From assembly GCA_032719365.1 (NCBI GenBank), contig CM064870.1, positions 42,502,194 through 42,566,193 of the forward strand: 64,000 nucleotides of DNA. Reading direction: 5' to 3'. Position numbers and translations under genes: made by a program. The notes under the pieces are model-generated. The model saw only the letters and a list, made by a program, of their open reading frames with translations. It made no database searches and had not been told where the DNA came from. Below, one piece after another: positions 1 through 12,034 of the stretch. Position 1 is the first letter of the stretch. The number at the start of each line of letters is the position of its first letter. Origin of the DNA: Prinsepia uniflora. Taxonomy: Eukaryota > Streptophyta > Magnoliopsida > Rosales > Rosaceae.

Positions 1-2980
1 TCAAAGGCAAATGGGTATCCCACGAATCCTGAAACTGCAGTACACAAGACCTCATCATGTTCTCCAGTGTCTGGATAGTCCTCTCTGACTGCCCATCGGT
101 CTGTGGGTGGAACGCTGTACTGAAATGTAAGTTTGTACCCAAGGCGTTCTGCAAACTTCGCCAGAACCTAGATGTGAAACGCGGATCTCGATCAGACACT
201 ATCGACTCCGGCGTACCATGAAGTCGAATGATCTCCTTCACAAACAGCTGAGCCAGTCGGTTTGGCTTAAATGTCTCCTGTACTGGTAAGAAATGAGCTG
301 ACTTGGTCAATCGGTCGACAATCACCCAAACTCCATCGCATCCCCTCTGAGTTCTAGGCAATTTGAAGACAAAGTCCATGGTAATGTGATCCCACTTCCA
401 CTCGGGAATCGGAAGCGGTTGCATTGCTCCATATGGTCTCTGCCGCTCAGCCTTGACCTGCTGACAGGTCAAACATCTGCTCACAAACACTGCAATATCC
501 TTCTTCATTCCTGCCCACCAATAGTGGTCCCGGAGGGTACGGTACATCTTTGTACCTCCCGGATGCATGGCATAAGCCGAACTGTGGGCTTCCTCGAGAA
601 TTTCTTCCCGTAATTCTGCCACTGCAGGAACACACAAACGGCCCAGTTTCACCAGAGCTCCATCTGGTCGAATAGTAAAGTCCTGCCTCTCGTCTGCTTC
701 GACCTCGATCCTGTAGATACAAAGTGTCGGATCCTCCAATTGTGCCTCGATAATCCGATCGACGAGCACAGGTCGTACATGAAAACTGGCCAACAAAGCT
801 CCCTGCTCATCCATCCCCAGCATAACTCCAGCTCTTCGGAGTTCCACTAGCAAAGGAAGGTACACCAGCCTCAGGTGTGCAATCGATCCTGCTGACTTCC
901 TACTGAGTGCGTCTGCCACAACGTTCGCCTTCCCTGGATGATATTCAATCGTACAATCGTAATCCTTGATCAGTTCCAACCACCGTCGCTGCCTTACATT
1001 CAGCTCCCTCTGAGTGAACAAATGCTTCAAACTCTGATGATCGGTGAAGATCCTGCAAGTCACCCCGTACAGATAATGTCGCCAGATATTTAAAGCGTGA
1101 ACCACCGCCGCCAACTCCAGATCATGCGTAGGGTAGTTCAGCTCATGTGTCTTTAGTTGTCTCGATGCATAAGCGATAACTCTGCCATTCTGCATCAGCA
1201 CGCAACCCAAACCTTGCAACGATGCGTCACTGTAGACTTCGAACTCTCCACTGTTATCCGGCAAAGCAAGAACAGGTGCGGTAGTTAACCGACGTTTCAA
1301 TTCCTGATAACTCTGCTCACACCGTTCATCCCAAACAAACTTTACTCCCTTCCTGGTTAAACGAGTCAACGGTGCAGCAATACTAGAGAAGCCCTCAACA
1401 AATCTCCGGTAGTATCCTGCCAAACCAACGAAACTCCGTACCTCTGTCACGGTTGTCGGTCTAGCCCAATTTGTCACCGCTTCGGTCTTCTGGGGATCCA
1501 CGCTAATCCCGTCTGCTGACACTACATGTCCCAGAAAACCAATGCTGGTTAGCCAAAACTGACACTTACTCAGCTTGGCGTATAACTGGTTCTGCCTCAG
1601 CTTCCCTAACACCGAACGTAAGTGTTCCTCATGAGCTTGAGCACTCCTCGAGTACACAAGGATGTCATCAATGAACACGATCACGAACTTATCCAAATAA
1701 GATCGGAAGACCCTATTCATTAGATCCATGAATGCTGCTGGAGCATTCGTCAAGCCGAAAGGCATCACAAGGAATTCATAATGCCCGTATCTGGTCCGAA
1801 ACGCTGTCTTCGGGACATCTCCTTCAGCAATCTTCAACTGGTGATAACCAGATCGTAAATCTATCTTCGAGAAGTACTGTGCTCCCCGCAGTTGATCAAA
1901 GAGATCGTCAATCCTGGGTAAGGGGTACTGGTTCCTTACCGTGACCTTGTTGAGCTGTCGATAATCCACACACAAACGGAGGCTCCCCTCCTTCTTCTTC
2001 ACAAATAATACTGGTGCTCCCCACGGTGATGTACTTGGTCGGATGAATCCCAAGTCCACCAACTCCTGCAATTGGATCTTCAGTTCCCGTAACTCCGCTG
2101 GTGCCATCCGATATGGTGCCTGCGATATAGGTCGTGTGCCGGGAAGTAGTTCAATCGTGAACTCAATCTCCCGATGTGGTGGTAAACCAGGCAAATCTTC
2201 CGGGAACACATCCGGAAATTCCCGCACCACAGGTATATCATCGGCACCCGAAGTATCACTATTCGTCGTCACAACATGCGCCAGATAACCCTGGCATCCC
2301 TTCTGTAGAAGCTTCGTAGCGGCAAGTGAAGAAATTACTTCAGGTAGCGAACCGTCGCGCTCTCCCTGAAAAGTAACCTCCGGCAAACCCGGACTTCGCA
2401 GAATCACCCGCCTACTACAACAGTCGATGAGCGAACCGTGCTCAGTCAACCAATCCATTCCCAAGATAACATCAAAGTCATGGATATCCATCAGGATTAG
2501 ATCAGCTAGCAGATCTACATCCTCCACCCTTACTGGGCATCTCCGGATCACCTGATTCACGATGTACACAACGCCCATCGGTGTACCAACACCCATTTCA
2601 CTATCCAAGGCTGACACCTCACGATCTAACATACCCGCACAACTTTTCGAAATAAAAGAATGAGTAGCCCCAGCATCCATTAATACCCGTACAACAATAT
2701 TTGAGATATGAAGAGTACCTGTAACCACACCAGGGGCTGACCTCGCCTGCTGCTGAGTCACTGCAAAAACACGAGCTCGGGGTCCCGCAGTCTGTCCGCG
2801 CCCACGCGCGCCACGCTCAGCACTCTGTCCTCGGCCTCTGGAAGGGTGAGAAGCCGAACTCTGTGTCACACTAACACCTTTAGTCTCGTTGTTCCTTGAC
2901 AATAAATGGCAATCTCGGGCATAGTGGCCCGCTCCTCCACAAGCAAAGCAATTAACTGTCCTCGGTCCATCCCAAGACCC
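1..2980 (-). CDS. pol: Retrotransposon gag C-terminus plus pol polyprotein (PR-RT-RH-IN), partial
   Basis: I read forward-strand triplets from 2978 down to position 2 and found no stop in this frame, so about 990 codons are open. In order: CCHC zinc knuckle (about 2941-2900); aspartic protease active site DAGATHSF (Asp at 2677-2675); reverse transcriptase with FIDD catalytic motif (1675-1664) and the upstream SKIDLRSGYHQ and AFRTRYGHYEF motifs; RNase H with YSDAS and TDHQSLKH; integrase HHCC zinc finger (H at about 580-540, CLTC at about 480-470); then DDE-core motifs MDF, SDRD and QTDGQSERTIQ (about 100-70). It is in the same frame as gag, so this is a single gag-pol reading frame with one TGA. 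The absence of other lesions implies a young insertion. The C-terminal integrase and any chromodomain lie beyond position 1. Confidence 0.93.
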
Positions 2981-3772
2981 TCATGATGTACCACTCCAAG
3001 CCTGATGCTGTCCAGAACTGAATCTCGATCCACCCCTCTGAGAATTCCCATGTCGACCTGACCAGCCACGACCACGTAGAGATGAGGGTGCTCCTCGGTA
3101 ATTTCCCCCCTTAGAGATCTTTGGGCCGGTTGGTCCAGGATGTGGACGATCCCGGCGCTGCCCCTCGCCTGATGATTGTCGCGCCTGGTGTGCCGCCAGA
3201 CTGGCCTCGACACGAACTGCAGCGTCGACCATGTCCCTCAGAGTCGCGTAACTAGTAGCCGTCACACTTGCCCGCAACTCCCCTCGGAGTCCCAACTCAA
3301 ATCTTTGACATTTTTCCTCCTCAGTACTCACGAAAGCTGCGGCAAAACGGGAAAGCTTCCCGAAGGTCTGCTCGTAATCTGCCACGGACATATCTCCCTG
3401 TTCCAGTCGCAGGAACTCTGCCTCTCGTGCCATGCGAAATGAACGCGGGTAATACTGATCTAAGAATCGGGCACGAAAGACCTCCCATGTGGTGGTGTGA
3501 ACAGTCCACCCGGACATCTCAAGACCATGCCACCATTGATAAGCCCCGCCTTCCAGTAAGAAGGCCGCCAATGCCACCCGCTCGCCGGGTGGGCAATGCA
3601 TCACGGTGAAGATTCTTTCCCATTTCGCAATCCACTCATGGGCATCCTCGGGGTTTGATCCCCCGCTGAACGGTGTGGCTCCCAACCTTTGAGCCCGCTC
3701 AATGCTAGCACATTCCATCTCTCTCGCGATTTCCTCGTCAGTTCGTATTTGAGGAATTCTCCTTGGAGGCAT
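2981..3772 (-). CDS. gag: Retrotransposon gag (capsid) up to an in-frame TGA
   Basis: A 263-residue frame starts at ATG 3772-3770. It has the retrotransposon gag fold signature: PFSGGSNPEDAHEW near residues 34-47, a QWW motif near 79-81, and the FxxxYYP...FLRLEQGDMSV helix region near 103-130, followed by a basic Arg/Gly/Ser-rich linker. It packages element RNA into virus-like particles in the cytoplasm. The frame ends at TGA (2983-2981), just before the zinc knuckle. The knuckle continues in the same frame (CFAC...H...C, about 2941-2900), so the TGA lies inside gag rather than at its natural end. Either the copy is inactivated by one nonsense mutation, or pol is made by readthrough. The start is chosen because it follows the primer site by 88 nt and matches the usual plant gag N terminus (MPPRR). 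Confidence 0.88.
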   Translation of the reverse strand: MPPRRIPQIRTDEEIAREMECASIERAQRLGATPFSGGSNPEDAHEWIAKWERIFTVMHCPPGERVALAAFLLEGGAYQWWHGLEMSGWTVHTTTWEVFRARFLDQYYPRSFRMAREAEFLRLEQGDMSVADYEQTFGKLSRFAAAFVSTEEEKCQRFELGLRGELRASVTATSYATLRDMVDAAVRVEASLAAHQARQSSGEGQRRDRPHPGPTGPKISKGGNYRGAPSSLRGRGWSGRHGNSQRGGSRFSSGQHQAWSGTS

Positions 3773-3860
3773 AACCCGCTGTTAAGAGGCATAGATTAGA
3801 TACTGACATCGTTTAAACTAAGTACTGACCACTAGTCTAGCATGCTGACCACAACCTAGT

Positions 3861-3872
3861 GCTCTGATACCA
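3861..3872 (-). other. Primer-binding site (initiator tRNA-Met)
   Basis: On the minus strand this reads TGGTATCAGAGC, the complement of the 3' end of plant initiator tRNA-Met. It lies 3 nt inside the LTR boundary at 3876, and this spacing fixes the LTR end. Confidence 0.9.
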
Positions 3873-3875
3873 AGT

Positions 3876-6713
3876 TGACAGGACCCGCCCCGATCCCCCT
3901 GGGACCACCCGGGACGTGCCCTGCTCCCGTCTGACACCCGACGTTAAAATACCAAAAATACCCTTATTGAAGATAAAATGCATAAAGAAAATCCATAGTT
4001 AAGTCATACATAGCACACCACACAAATACTCAAATACAAATAGTGTCAGACAAGGGATGGTTCCCGAATACAGTTTATTGAGCACGACTCTAGACACACT
4101 ACGTGCCAACCTACCCAGCAGTAGGGTTCAGGTACGCAACGTAAACCTATGCCTCTTCCTCCTCGGGATCCTCCTCCTCCTCCTCGGGATCCTCCTCCTC
4201 GATAGCACTACCTGGAGGGGTAGTAAAACAACAAAGGTGAGTGGGCCGAAACTCAAGGTTTACAAAGTAGTTTACCATTTCGAAAACATATAACTTTTCC
4301 CCTCCGTTTTCCGAAAAGACATGCATAGTATCAAAACCACAAAACCATATAGTCATAAGCAGAATAATATCAACATAATATAATCTTAGTCACTGCACTA
4401 TACATCCCAACCCTGACATCCCAGATGCCTGACGTCCCAGACGCCCAATAAGGTCACAGTCTCAAGGCTACGCGTGCCACCCGGGGTCTCAATCCCGAGT
4501 CCAAATCCCGAACCTAGTCCGAGCATGGCATTCTAGATGCCTGACGTCCCAGACGTCCAATAGTAGCAATCCTGCTCCTGAGTCACCCTACGGTCCGGTC
4601 CCTCCGTAGAATGACTCCTCACAGGCAATGCGCCGTGACCGCTCCGGTGTACCTACATCCGGAGGAGATAGAATCCTAGGGTAGATCTATACAGTGCAGT
4701 ACCACAGATAATATCGAGTTCCATTATACATATATATGACTCCAAATCATTTATCAACAACCAGACGGGTCTCATGCCCAAACATCGTAATACGTGCCAT
4801 AAATCATACACAAGATAAACAGATACTTTTACTCAAATCACATATAGATATAGTAGAAAGTAAAACAGTTATGCATGCCGAAGTTTAGTGAAATCAAAGG
4901 CCCACTCACAGTACAATCCCGCTGCACTCCCGAGCGTAAAGCCCCGTCCAAGGTTTAAAGTACAATTCCTGTCATGCCCAAAACATACGTAAAGGTCACT
5001 TTAAGTCCCTACTAAACAACTACGAAACCCTAGACTGAAACCGGCCCGGGAAAGCCGTCCGAACACGCTTCCCAAGGCATCAAACCCTAATTTGACCAAC
5101 TTAACGATCTCTGATCGACACGAAACCACCGCCATTGGATCCGTATCGTCGAAACCTTGAAAATGGCACTGGTCCCACACAAAACACTGTTCACACGCGC
5201 CCCCCACGCGCCGGTCAACCCTCTGGTCAACAGTGCTACAGTGATGCTGACGTCAGCATGACGTCATCACTGACAGTGTCAGAGGACACGTGTCAACAGT
5301 CCATTGGTCCCTGGTCTGACAATATTCTGACATGATGACGTCATCATGACGTCACTGCTGACGTCAGCATGATGACGTCATCAGCTACAGTATCGGGTCT
5401 GCGAATCGGGTCACCGCAGACCCACGGTTCGACCCGATCACAGATCGTGATTCCGACCACCAAAATCGACGGGGTTTGTTCCTATGGACTCGTCTGAACA
5501 TGTTCTATGGCTCTGTGTGATCAAAACTGGATTTTAAGATCAAGGAATCACCTGAAAAACGACGGGGAAATGGCTGCCGGTTCTGGTTCGTCTTCTCCGG
5601 CGAGCCGTCACGTTTCCAGCCACCAACTCAGGTCCAAAACACTCGTCTAGTCTCCTAGGTTAAGTCTCAAAACAACCAAGCAAATGCAACGTTAAAAACA
5701 GACGGTTTGAGGCAGGGAAGGAAAATCGGCCATTACGGGTTTGCAGGCTTACCGCCGCCGTGTCGCCGCCGTGGGCTGCCCAGTCCAGTCCTACGCCGTC
5801 CAGAGGTCACAATGGTCCTAGCCCTAGGTTGGTTCGAGTCCAGACGTCGTGGTTTGGATGGTTGGATGGTTTTGGGCTGCACGGGTCCTCACGGGTTTGT
5901 GGGTTTTCCGGCCGTGCAGGGTGGCCGTGGTGGCGTTGGCCGGTGTCTGGTGGTGGTGGTGCACGGTCTGGTGCTGCCTGATGAAGAAGGTTGGGTGGTT
6001 AGCTGCTGGTGTGATTGTTTGAAGGATGGGAGGTTGCACGGTTTGAAGGAAGGAATGAAAATGAAGAAATGAGTCTCTGATGGCTTAAGAACAGAAGGAG
6101 AAATAGAATGGATGGCTGTGATTCATCCTGAGTGAAGAGTGAAGGGTGAGGATTTAAGGAAAATAAACCATTTAATTAATCCCATGGCAGACCAAGATCC
6201 AGAATGTTGGGGATGATGTGGATGGGGTAGATGAGTGACATGTGTCACTCATCAAGGGTCCAGATTGATTGGGTTAAAGTAGAACAGATTATAATATTTT
6301 ATTATTAATTTAAGTTCCGAGTCTCGGTTAGTTCGGTTACGTTCTTGACCATAACTTTTTCGTCGTAAGTCCGATTTCAGCGTGCCGCCTGTCTACGGAT
6401 TCGTATCGACGAGACCTATGTAATGGTCATTGGCCCTCGTCCGTTGGACTTCCCGGGTCAAAAGTCAACATTTGGCCCCCAAATGGCCAAATTACCAAAA
6501 TGCCCCTCGACTTCCGAACGTCACAACTTCTTCCTCGAACGTCAGAATCGAACGTGCCACCTGCCTATGAACTCGTGACGTCCTAAACTACGTCACGGTC
6601 ACGTGTCAAAGTCCTAAATACTTCCCGCGGTAAAAGTCAACTTTTCCCCCCCTTCAGGGGCAAAACGGTCAATTTACAATAAAATAATAATTACGAAAGT
6701 TCGGGTCGTTACA
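3876..6713 (-). repeat. 5' LTR of the gag-pol gypsy element (2838 bp)
   Basis: The LTR is bounded by TG...CA. On the minus strand it begins TGTAACGACCCG and ends GGGTCCTGTCA, directly before the primer-binding site. It contains a (CCTCCT/CGGGAT) purine-pyrimidine stretch at 4150-4200, degenerate copies of a CATCCCAGATGCCTGACGTC-type repeat at 4410-4570, and a TGACGTCA cluster (separate entry). A GC-rich block lies at 5750-5990. Small open frames inside it are not conserved between LTR copies, and I treat them as non-coding. Confidence 0.88.
5241..5385. promoter_or_regulatory. Cluster of six palindromic TGACGTCA sites in LTR
   Basis: Six perfect TGACGTCA octamers are visible, for example at 5248-5255, 5259-5266, 5336-5343, 5346-5353 and 5357-5364. 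TGACG is the core recognised by plant TGA-type bZIP factors (as-1-like). Whether these drive element transcription is inference. Similar clusters recur in other LTRs of the window (14511, 33757, 58622). Confidence 0.5.
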
Positions 6714-8405
6714 ACCAGGTTCACTAGAGCTTGACGATGAACAGTACCTGGCGCGTGGGTTTCACTCGCAGGGGGTTCAAATGGCATGTGGGGGCGGGTG
6801 AAAGGTATTTTGGGGAAACTTCCAACATGACTTATAATCTATTCGATGTAACGAACATTTTGGGACTGGTTTCGTGTCGATCAGACATCATCTCGATATG
6901 TTTCGGGGTGTCCGAAGGTTTTGAATTGAGTTTAAAAATAGTTAAAAATTTGGGAAAATTACGGGGCTTTGATAGGAGGTTAATGAAGAGGTTAGTGACC
7001 CTTTAGTGTGATTTTGACAATTTTGGAAGTCCCAGTAATAGTGGTGGGGCCCTGGAAGGCCTATGACACGCATATCGAGGTGGAAGCGTAGGACGGTCTG
7101 CGAGTGGACTTTATTTTCTAAACTGTGATGCATGCATAACTATTTTATATGTTTTACATATGTGATTTCTATGATGATGATTGTGGCACTGGTGATTTAT
7201 ACGATTGCACGTATTTCGAGGTAAACTCGTATTTACACGTTTTTCGAGGTTTACGAGTTCATGCTGTGGCTATGTGATTGTGAGTCTAATTATGGTTCTA
7301 TGGCATGTTTTTGGTTTTCGAATGATGAATTCGGGCATGAGACCCATTTGAATTATGTAGTCGGTTCGGGGGCCCATTGATTTACAAAATCGGGCTGAGA
7401 CCCTTTTGAGTCTCGTGATCGGGCCGGGGGCCCAATGGTTTACAAAATCGGGCATGAGGCCCAGTTGAGTTTTATAAATTTGATTTTGGGTCTAGGACCT
7501 TATGTTTCATAAACGTGATTTCAGGTTGGGGACCTTGAACGGATTTGTGATGTTTTATGGAAATTTAGGGCAAGGCCCATTGAGATGTTTTGAAATGGCT
7601 TTGTAAAACTGTTTTCCATATATCATCTTGATACAAGGATATGTGATAGTCTCCTTCAGAAGTCTGGGACACTGGGGAAGTCACGGTGAATTGCCTACGA
7701 TGGGTCATTAAACTGAGCTACCGGACTGTATAGTGACTTAGGAGCAGGATTGCTATGATTAAACGTCTGGGATGTCAGACATCTGGAATGTTAGAGATAT
7801 TGACCCAGAGAGACTCAGGTAGCACGCGTTGCTTATTACCGTGAGATATGACGTCTGGGATGTCAAGCGTCTGGGACGCTGGGCATCTGGGATGCCGAGG
7901 ATGGTTATGTGGTAAATATGAACTATTGGAGCTATGAAATGGTTTTCTTTTAGATTTATGTTTATGGAATTGGGCAGTGGCCCACTTGGTTTAGGATTTA
8001 CGGATTTGGTATTCTACTATTTGGGCTGAGTTCCCACACATGATTTTGAGTTACAGTTTTTGGGTTAAGGGCCTATTGGCTTATTTGAGTAAATGTTTGA
8101 AATACTAATTTTCGAGGCATGGGTACTTTTTAGTGAAGGGCATAATGTCTTAATAAAATGTGTTTTTTATGAACTTATTGATTTTCGTCCATTCACAGTT
8201 CTAAATGGTTTTAATGCCCTTCAGGTTGATCAAGGATCCGGGCTGTAGTAGAGACCGAGACATCACACTCCTCCACCAATCTTGGCGCACTCTCGGAGCC
8301 CTGTATGGGCTAAGGTACGTATTATCCCTTGCCTGACACTTCGTGTCAGGTGGGAGCATGAAGCATCCCACGTTAATCCAAGGGGGATTGGGATGGATTG
8401 TGTCA
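6714..8405 (+). repeat. 5' LTR (3' portion) of LARD-like element
   Basis: This aligns along its length with 16076-17768 (the 3' LTR of the same element), starting at the shared GTTCAC[CT]AGAGCTTGACGATG stretch. It ends ...TGTGTCA two bases before a primer-binding site. It contains degenerate repeats of GGGCATGAGGCCC-type sequence (7330-7460) and of GACGTCTGGGATGTC-type sequence (7760-7900). These are shared with other LTRs of the superfamily. Confidence 0.85.
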
Positions 8406-8407
8406 AG

Positions 8408-8419
8408 TGGTATCAGAGC
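8408..8419 (+). other. Primer-binding site (initiator tRNA-Met)
   Basis: The sequence is TGGTATCAGAGC, 2 nt after the 5' LTR end. It fixes the plus orientation of this element. Confidence 0.9.
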
Positions 8420-11400
8420 AGGTTTGCTCTTTTTGTGAACGCAGGTCTAGTGTGTGATGTATCTTTGGGCTGCAGTTCGTTATCAACCTGATATTTAGGA
8501 TGTCGGATTGATTGTTAGTGAGAATGAATCATGAATAGTGGATAGAGTATGATTGGCCCGATACAACGTGCGTTAGTGTGATTCGACCCAAGTGGGGTTG
8601 TTTGTGATGAACTGGTAATGTGGGACTATCGGTTTGGTCATGTGATATTAGATTTTTGTGCTGCCGAGCGCAGCTGGGTTCGGGGAATCCCATTTGAGTA
8701 GTGATCTGGAAATGTGATCCTCAGTTGAGTGATGGTTTGAGAATGTGAATCCTAGTGGTGATTTCTGGTGTTGGGAATGTTAGTGCACGAGTTAACTGAT
8801 AACCTTAGCGGTGGAACCACCGTTGAGTTGATGGTAGGATTGGATTGACGTCCGTGCGATATCAGGACCGCCGGGTCGATCAGGTTGTAGATTGTACTGC
8901 AGGGAGCAGTTGGGTGCAGAGAAACCCTAGGGTGTGATTGTGGAACCCTAATTCATGATGGATGGATTGGAAAGGTGAACCTTAGTGGTGATGGATGAAC
9001 TAGTATTGTGAGTCTGTAGTTGATGTGGATTGGACGACTTACCGAAGTCGAGGTGGTTTGTCGGGTCGGACCCCATATTGTAACTAGTGGATTAGAACTG
9101 GTGCTGCAAAGAGTGGCTGAGGTCGTGGATGGCCATGTGGATGACTCTAGTGAGTCTAGTCGAAACTATGGAGATTGGTTGTCCGACATGAAGTGAAATG
9201 ATGGGATTCGATCCACGAGTACGGTTTGAGATAATATATGGAATCCTGAGTTGGACCGGATAATAGTGTGATGCATGGATACAGATCTCGATAGCGATGA
9301 CTGTTGGTCGACAGTCGTGTGGAGATGGCTGGCTATCGAGGGTGACTGATGTAATGGTGGTAGTTGAGAATCGGGGGACGTTCAGGGAACGTTCATTATC
9401 TTGCTGTGGATTGTCAGAATGGTGGTACCCATAGTTATGGGGCACGAGAGAGGCAGAGTTCCTTTCACCTGAGCGGAGATAGGGGTTGTTGCTCGGTATG
9501 AGTAACGACTCAGGGTTGTCTGATTCGGAAGCAGTGTGCTGGTGCCAGTGGTATTGATGACGATGAGCAACGAGTTGGGATGTGACTCCGTCATGATGGG
9601 CATGTGTTCGGTATTTGAGATTCGATAGTGGCTGAGTGTTGGATTGGATGGGATCTAGCAGGAATTGTGATGTGATGGGATAAGTCCTAACAACTATGAG
9701 ATGACAAGTAATGAATGGATGAAAGAGGTATGATTGAGACATGAGGAGTCTTTGGATGATGCATGGGATGTCATGGAAATTAGTGGATTCGGGGAGTTGT
9801 CATCAACTCCGAGATTTGTGTGATTGTACGTTTCTAATATCCCCAGAAAGTACAAGGAAATTATTGAAATAGGAAAAGCCGAGGAAAACCATTGGTGGTG
9901 TTGATATGGGATTTTGTGTTGGTGAATAAAATGGAAACCCGAGAGTTGAACTTGTAAAGGTTGAGATATGAGAACAAAATAGTCACGAATGACATCCTTC
10001 CGGATGTGCGTAAACGGTTATGAACTGACATGAGGTCTGAGTAATGGATTGATTGCGGACACGTGGTTGCCCAAACGAGTTGAGGATTTGGGAAGTCCAG
10101 TGGTTGGACTTGACATCTCATTGGAAGTATGTCTGCTTCCAACGTGGTTGGAACTTAAGATCCGAGGAGAGTTGTGATTGAGGAGACTAGGGGAGTGCTC
10201 GTTTCAGCATTCGTGATGAGTATTCTGAAGTCATCAGGATGACTTCTTATCTTCTTTCCGTGGCAGACGTTGATGGTGCACTCACGTAGGATGGATGTGA
10301 TGTCATCGTAATTGGATCATCCTTGACTTTTCCTAGGTGGAATGACAAGGATCGATATGAGGTAATTGGAGAGAACCCACAGTTTATACGTGTTTCGTTT
10401 TGACTGAGTGAGTAGATGTGGATATAGTTGAGGAATGATGTGACTAACGAAGCATTCAGTGAGGGTGTAAGACCCTATGATCAGATTTCAGGAGGATTGG
10501 TCGCTAAGTGAGCATGTGTGGACCCTATGTGGATCTGGATTGTGATGTTGTGGACATTGGGCATTGTGACGATCTAGGATCGTGATGTTACCGGTCGGGT
10601 GACGTGGTGATGGATTTGAATTGTGATCTTGTTGATCAGGTTAGGTGAAGAGCATATTTCCCTTTCGTAAATATTTGGATATGGGAATGGTTGGAATCAA
10701 CTTCTTTTCAAAGTTAATCTGGTATGAGACAGTACTTGAGTGAGTTGAGGTGTGTATGATTTGACTTGAATATTTGACCTTGTGAACGAGTGGGCATCCG
10801 ACTGGGTAGGATTAGTCAGTATTGGATAGGTGGACAATGGGATTAGCTTCCTTTCGAAGTCAATCGAAGGTAATGTGTTAATCGAATGAACATGTAACTG
10901 ATAAATTCAGAGTTGATGCGTCTCGGTAGACGTGGGTGAGCTTGGATGCTCTTTTGGCATGAATAGGTATGCTTTGGTACGCGTGAGTCAGAGTGGTACG
11001 TGTTGGATGACGTGATTGGGAGTAGACGTAGTAGTACTGGTCGGGTGACCATGGGACTCACGATAGGTGATGAGTTTGAGTGTTTGACCTGTCTAGTGCT
11101 GGGATTGAACAGAGGAACCCCAGTATTAAATTGTGATTGACTACGAACCATGTAGTTGGCCGGTTGGAGGATGGATGTACGTACCCTGTATGTTGTGCAA
11201 GGATTGATACTGGATAGGCCGAGTGGTGTCTGGTGATGGTACATAGGATGTACCAGTAGCGTGTGGTTGATTGTGATTTGTTGACGACTTAGTTCCGATA
11301 TCATTGGATTGGTTTAGGATGTGAATTGGACGTTGAATACTATGCACTGGGCAGAGTGATTTTGACGAATTCAGTGATTGTATAAGAAGGTGCTCAGAGC

Positions 11401-12024
11401 CGTGGATGGCTAATGGAATCCTAGAGAATGGGATGTATATTACTGTCGGGCAAGTATTCGATGGGGTCTAGTTACATCCAAGTCGAGTGAGATGTTGGTA
11501 TACGTATACTCAGGATGAGTGAATTGGTGGTTGGTGTAACCACGGTATTATCTTGCGTGGATTGGTTGCTCTGTGACTCTCACTAATGCAGCATGGATTA
11601 TGAGGAAATTTTGGTACGAGGTACTTTGGTGCGACTCTAGAGTGAGTCAGTGTGGGATTGATTAACGACTGGCAAGTGGTGACGGTTTGGCTGCTTGTGT
11701 CAGCATGGATTAATGAGTGGGATTCGATGACTCCCAGTGCAGTAAGATGTCAGAGTAGATGAGTGATTGAGATGAACCGTCAAGTCGAGTTAAATGTGTC
11801 AGAGTAAGGGTAGAATTATCAAGTGCTCGGATCGTGTGATCAATTTCACTCGAGGTGGTCGAGTTTAGTCGGTACGATGTGAGTCCGTGATGGAGCGTCT
11901 GGGTGCAGACGAGTATGGTTCTGGTTAGTGGGTGTACAAGTGTGCACATGGAGTGAGATCGAATCGTTTTCCATGAGGTGGATGTGGAATCGGGATAGTT
12001 GGAATTTCGAGGAAGAAATTATTT
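8420..12024 (+). other. Non-coding interior of LARD-like element
   Basis: I see no gag or pol motif in either strand. The sense strand is strikingly rich in G and T, which leaves the antisense strand poor in stops; the 216-residue antisense frame at 9092-9742 is best explained this way. Weak internal repetition is visible, for example GGAATCAACTTCTTTTCAAAGT near 10690 against GGATTAGCTTCCTTTCGAAGT near 10840, and GGTCGGGTGAC near 10594 and 11040. Near its 3' end it keeps a GGAATTTCGAGGA-type sequence (12000-12020) also seen before the polypurine tracts of the related elements. Confidence 0.7.
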
Positions 12025-12034
12025 AGGGGGGGAA
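12025..12034 (+). other. Polypurine tract
   Basis: AGGGGGGGAA lies directly before the 3' LTR start TGTAACGACC at 12036. This is the expected plus-strand primer position. Confidence 0.85.

Larger units (their letters stand above)
1..6713 (-). mobile_element. Ty3/gypsy LTR retrotransposon, partial (3' end outside window)
   Basis: Read on the minus strand, the order is 5' LTR (3876-6713), primer-binding site, an 88-nt leader, gag, protease, reverse transcriptase, RNase H and integrase, with the window ending inside integrase. The order PR-RT-RH-IN is that of Ty3/gypsy (Metaviridae). The very long LTR (2.84 kb) and tRNA-Met primer suggest the Tekay/Del chromovirus lineage. That is inference, because the chromodomain would lie beyond the window. 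The element sits in antisense orientation inside the 5' LTR of the element at 6714-17768. The flanking right 5 bp are ACCAG; the matching left flank is outside the window. Confidence 0.9.

Noticed and set aside
5707..6072. 121-codon plus-strand frame
   Set aside because: It lies antisense within an LTR, over a GC-rich stretch, and has no counterpart frame in the related LTR at 13215-15990.
9092..9742. 216-codon open frame on the minus strand
   Set aside because: It is antisense in the interior of a plus-strand element whose sense strand is G/T-rich, which removes stops from the opposite strand. The translation is low-complexity (Ser/His/Thr/Ile-rich) with no motif.
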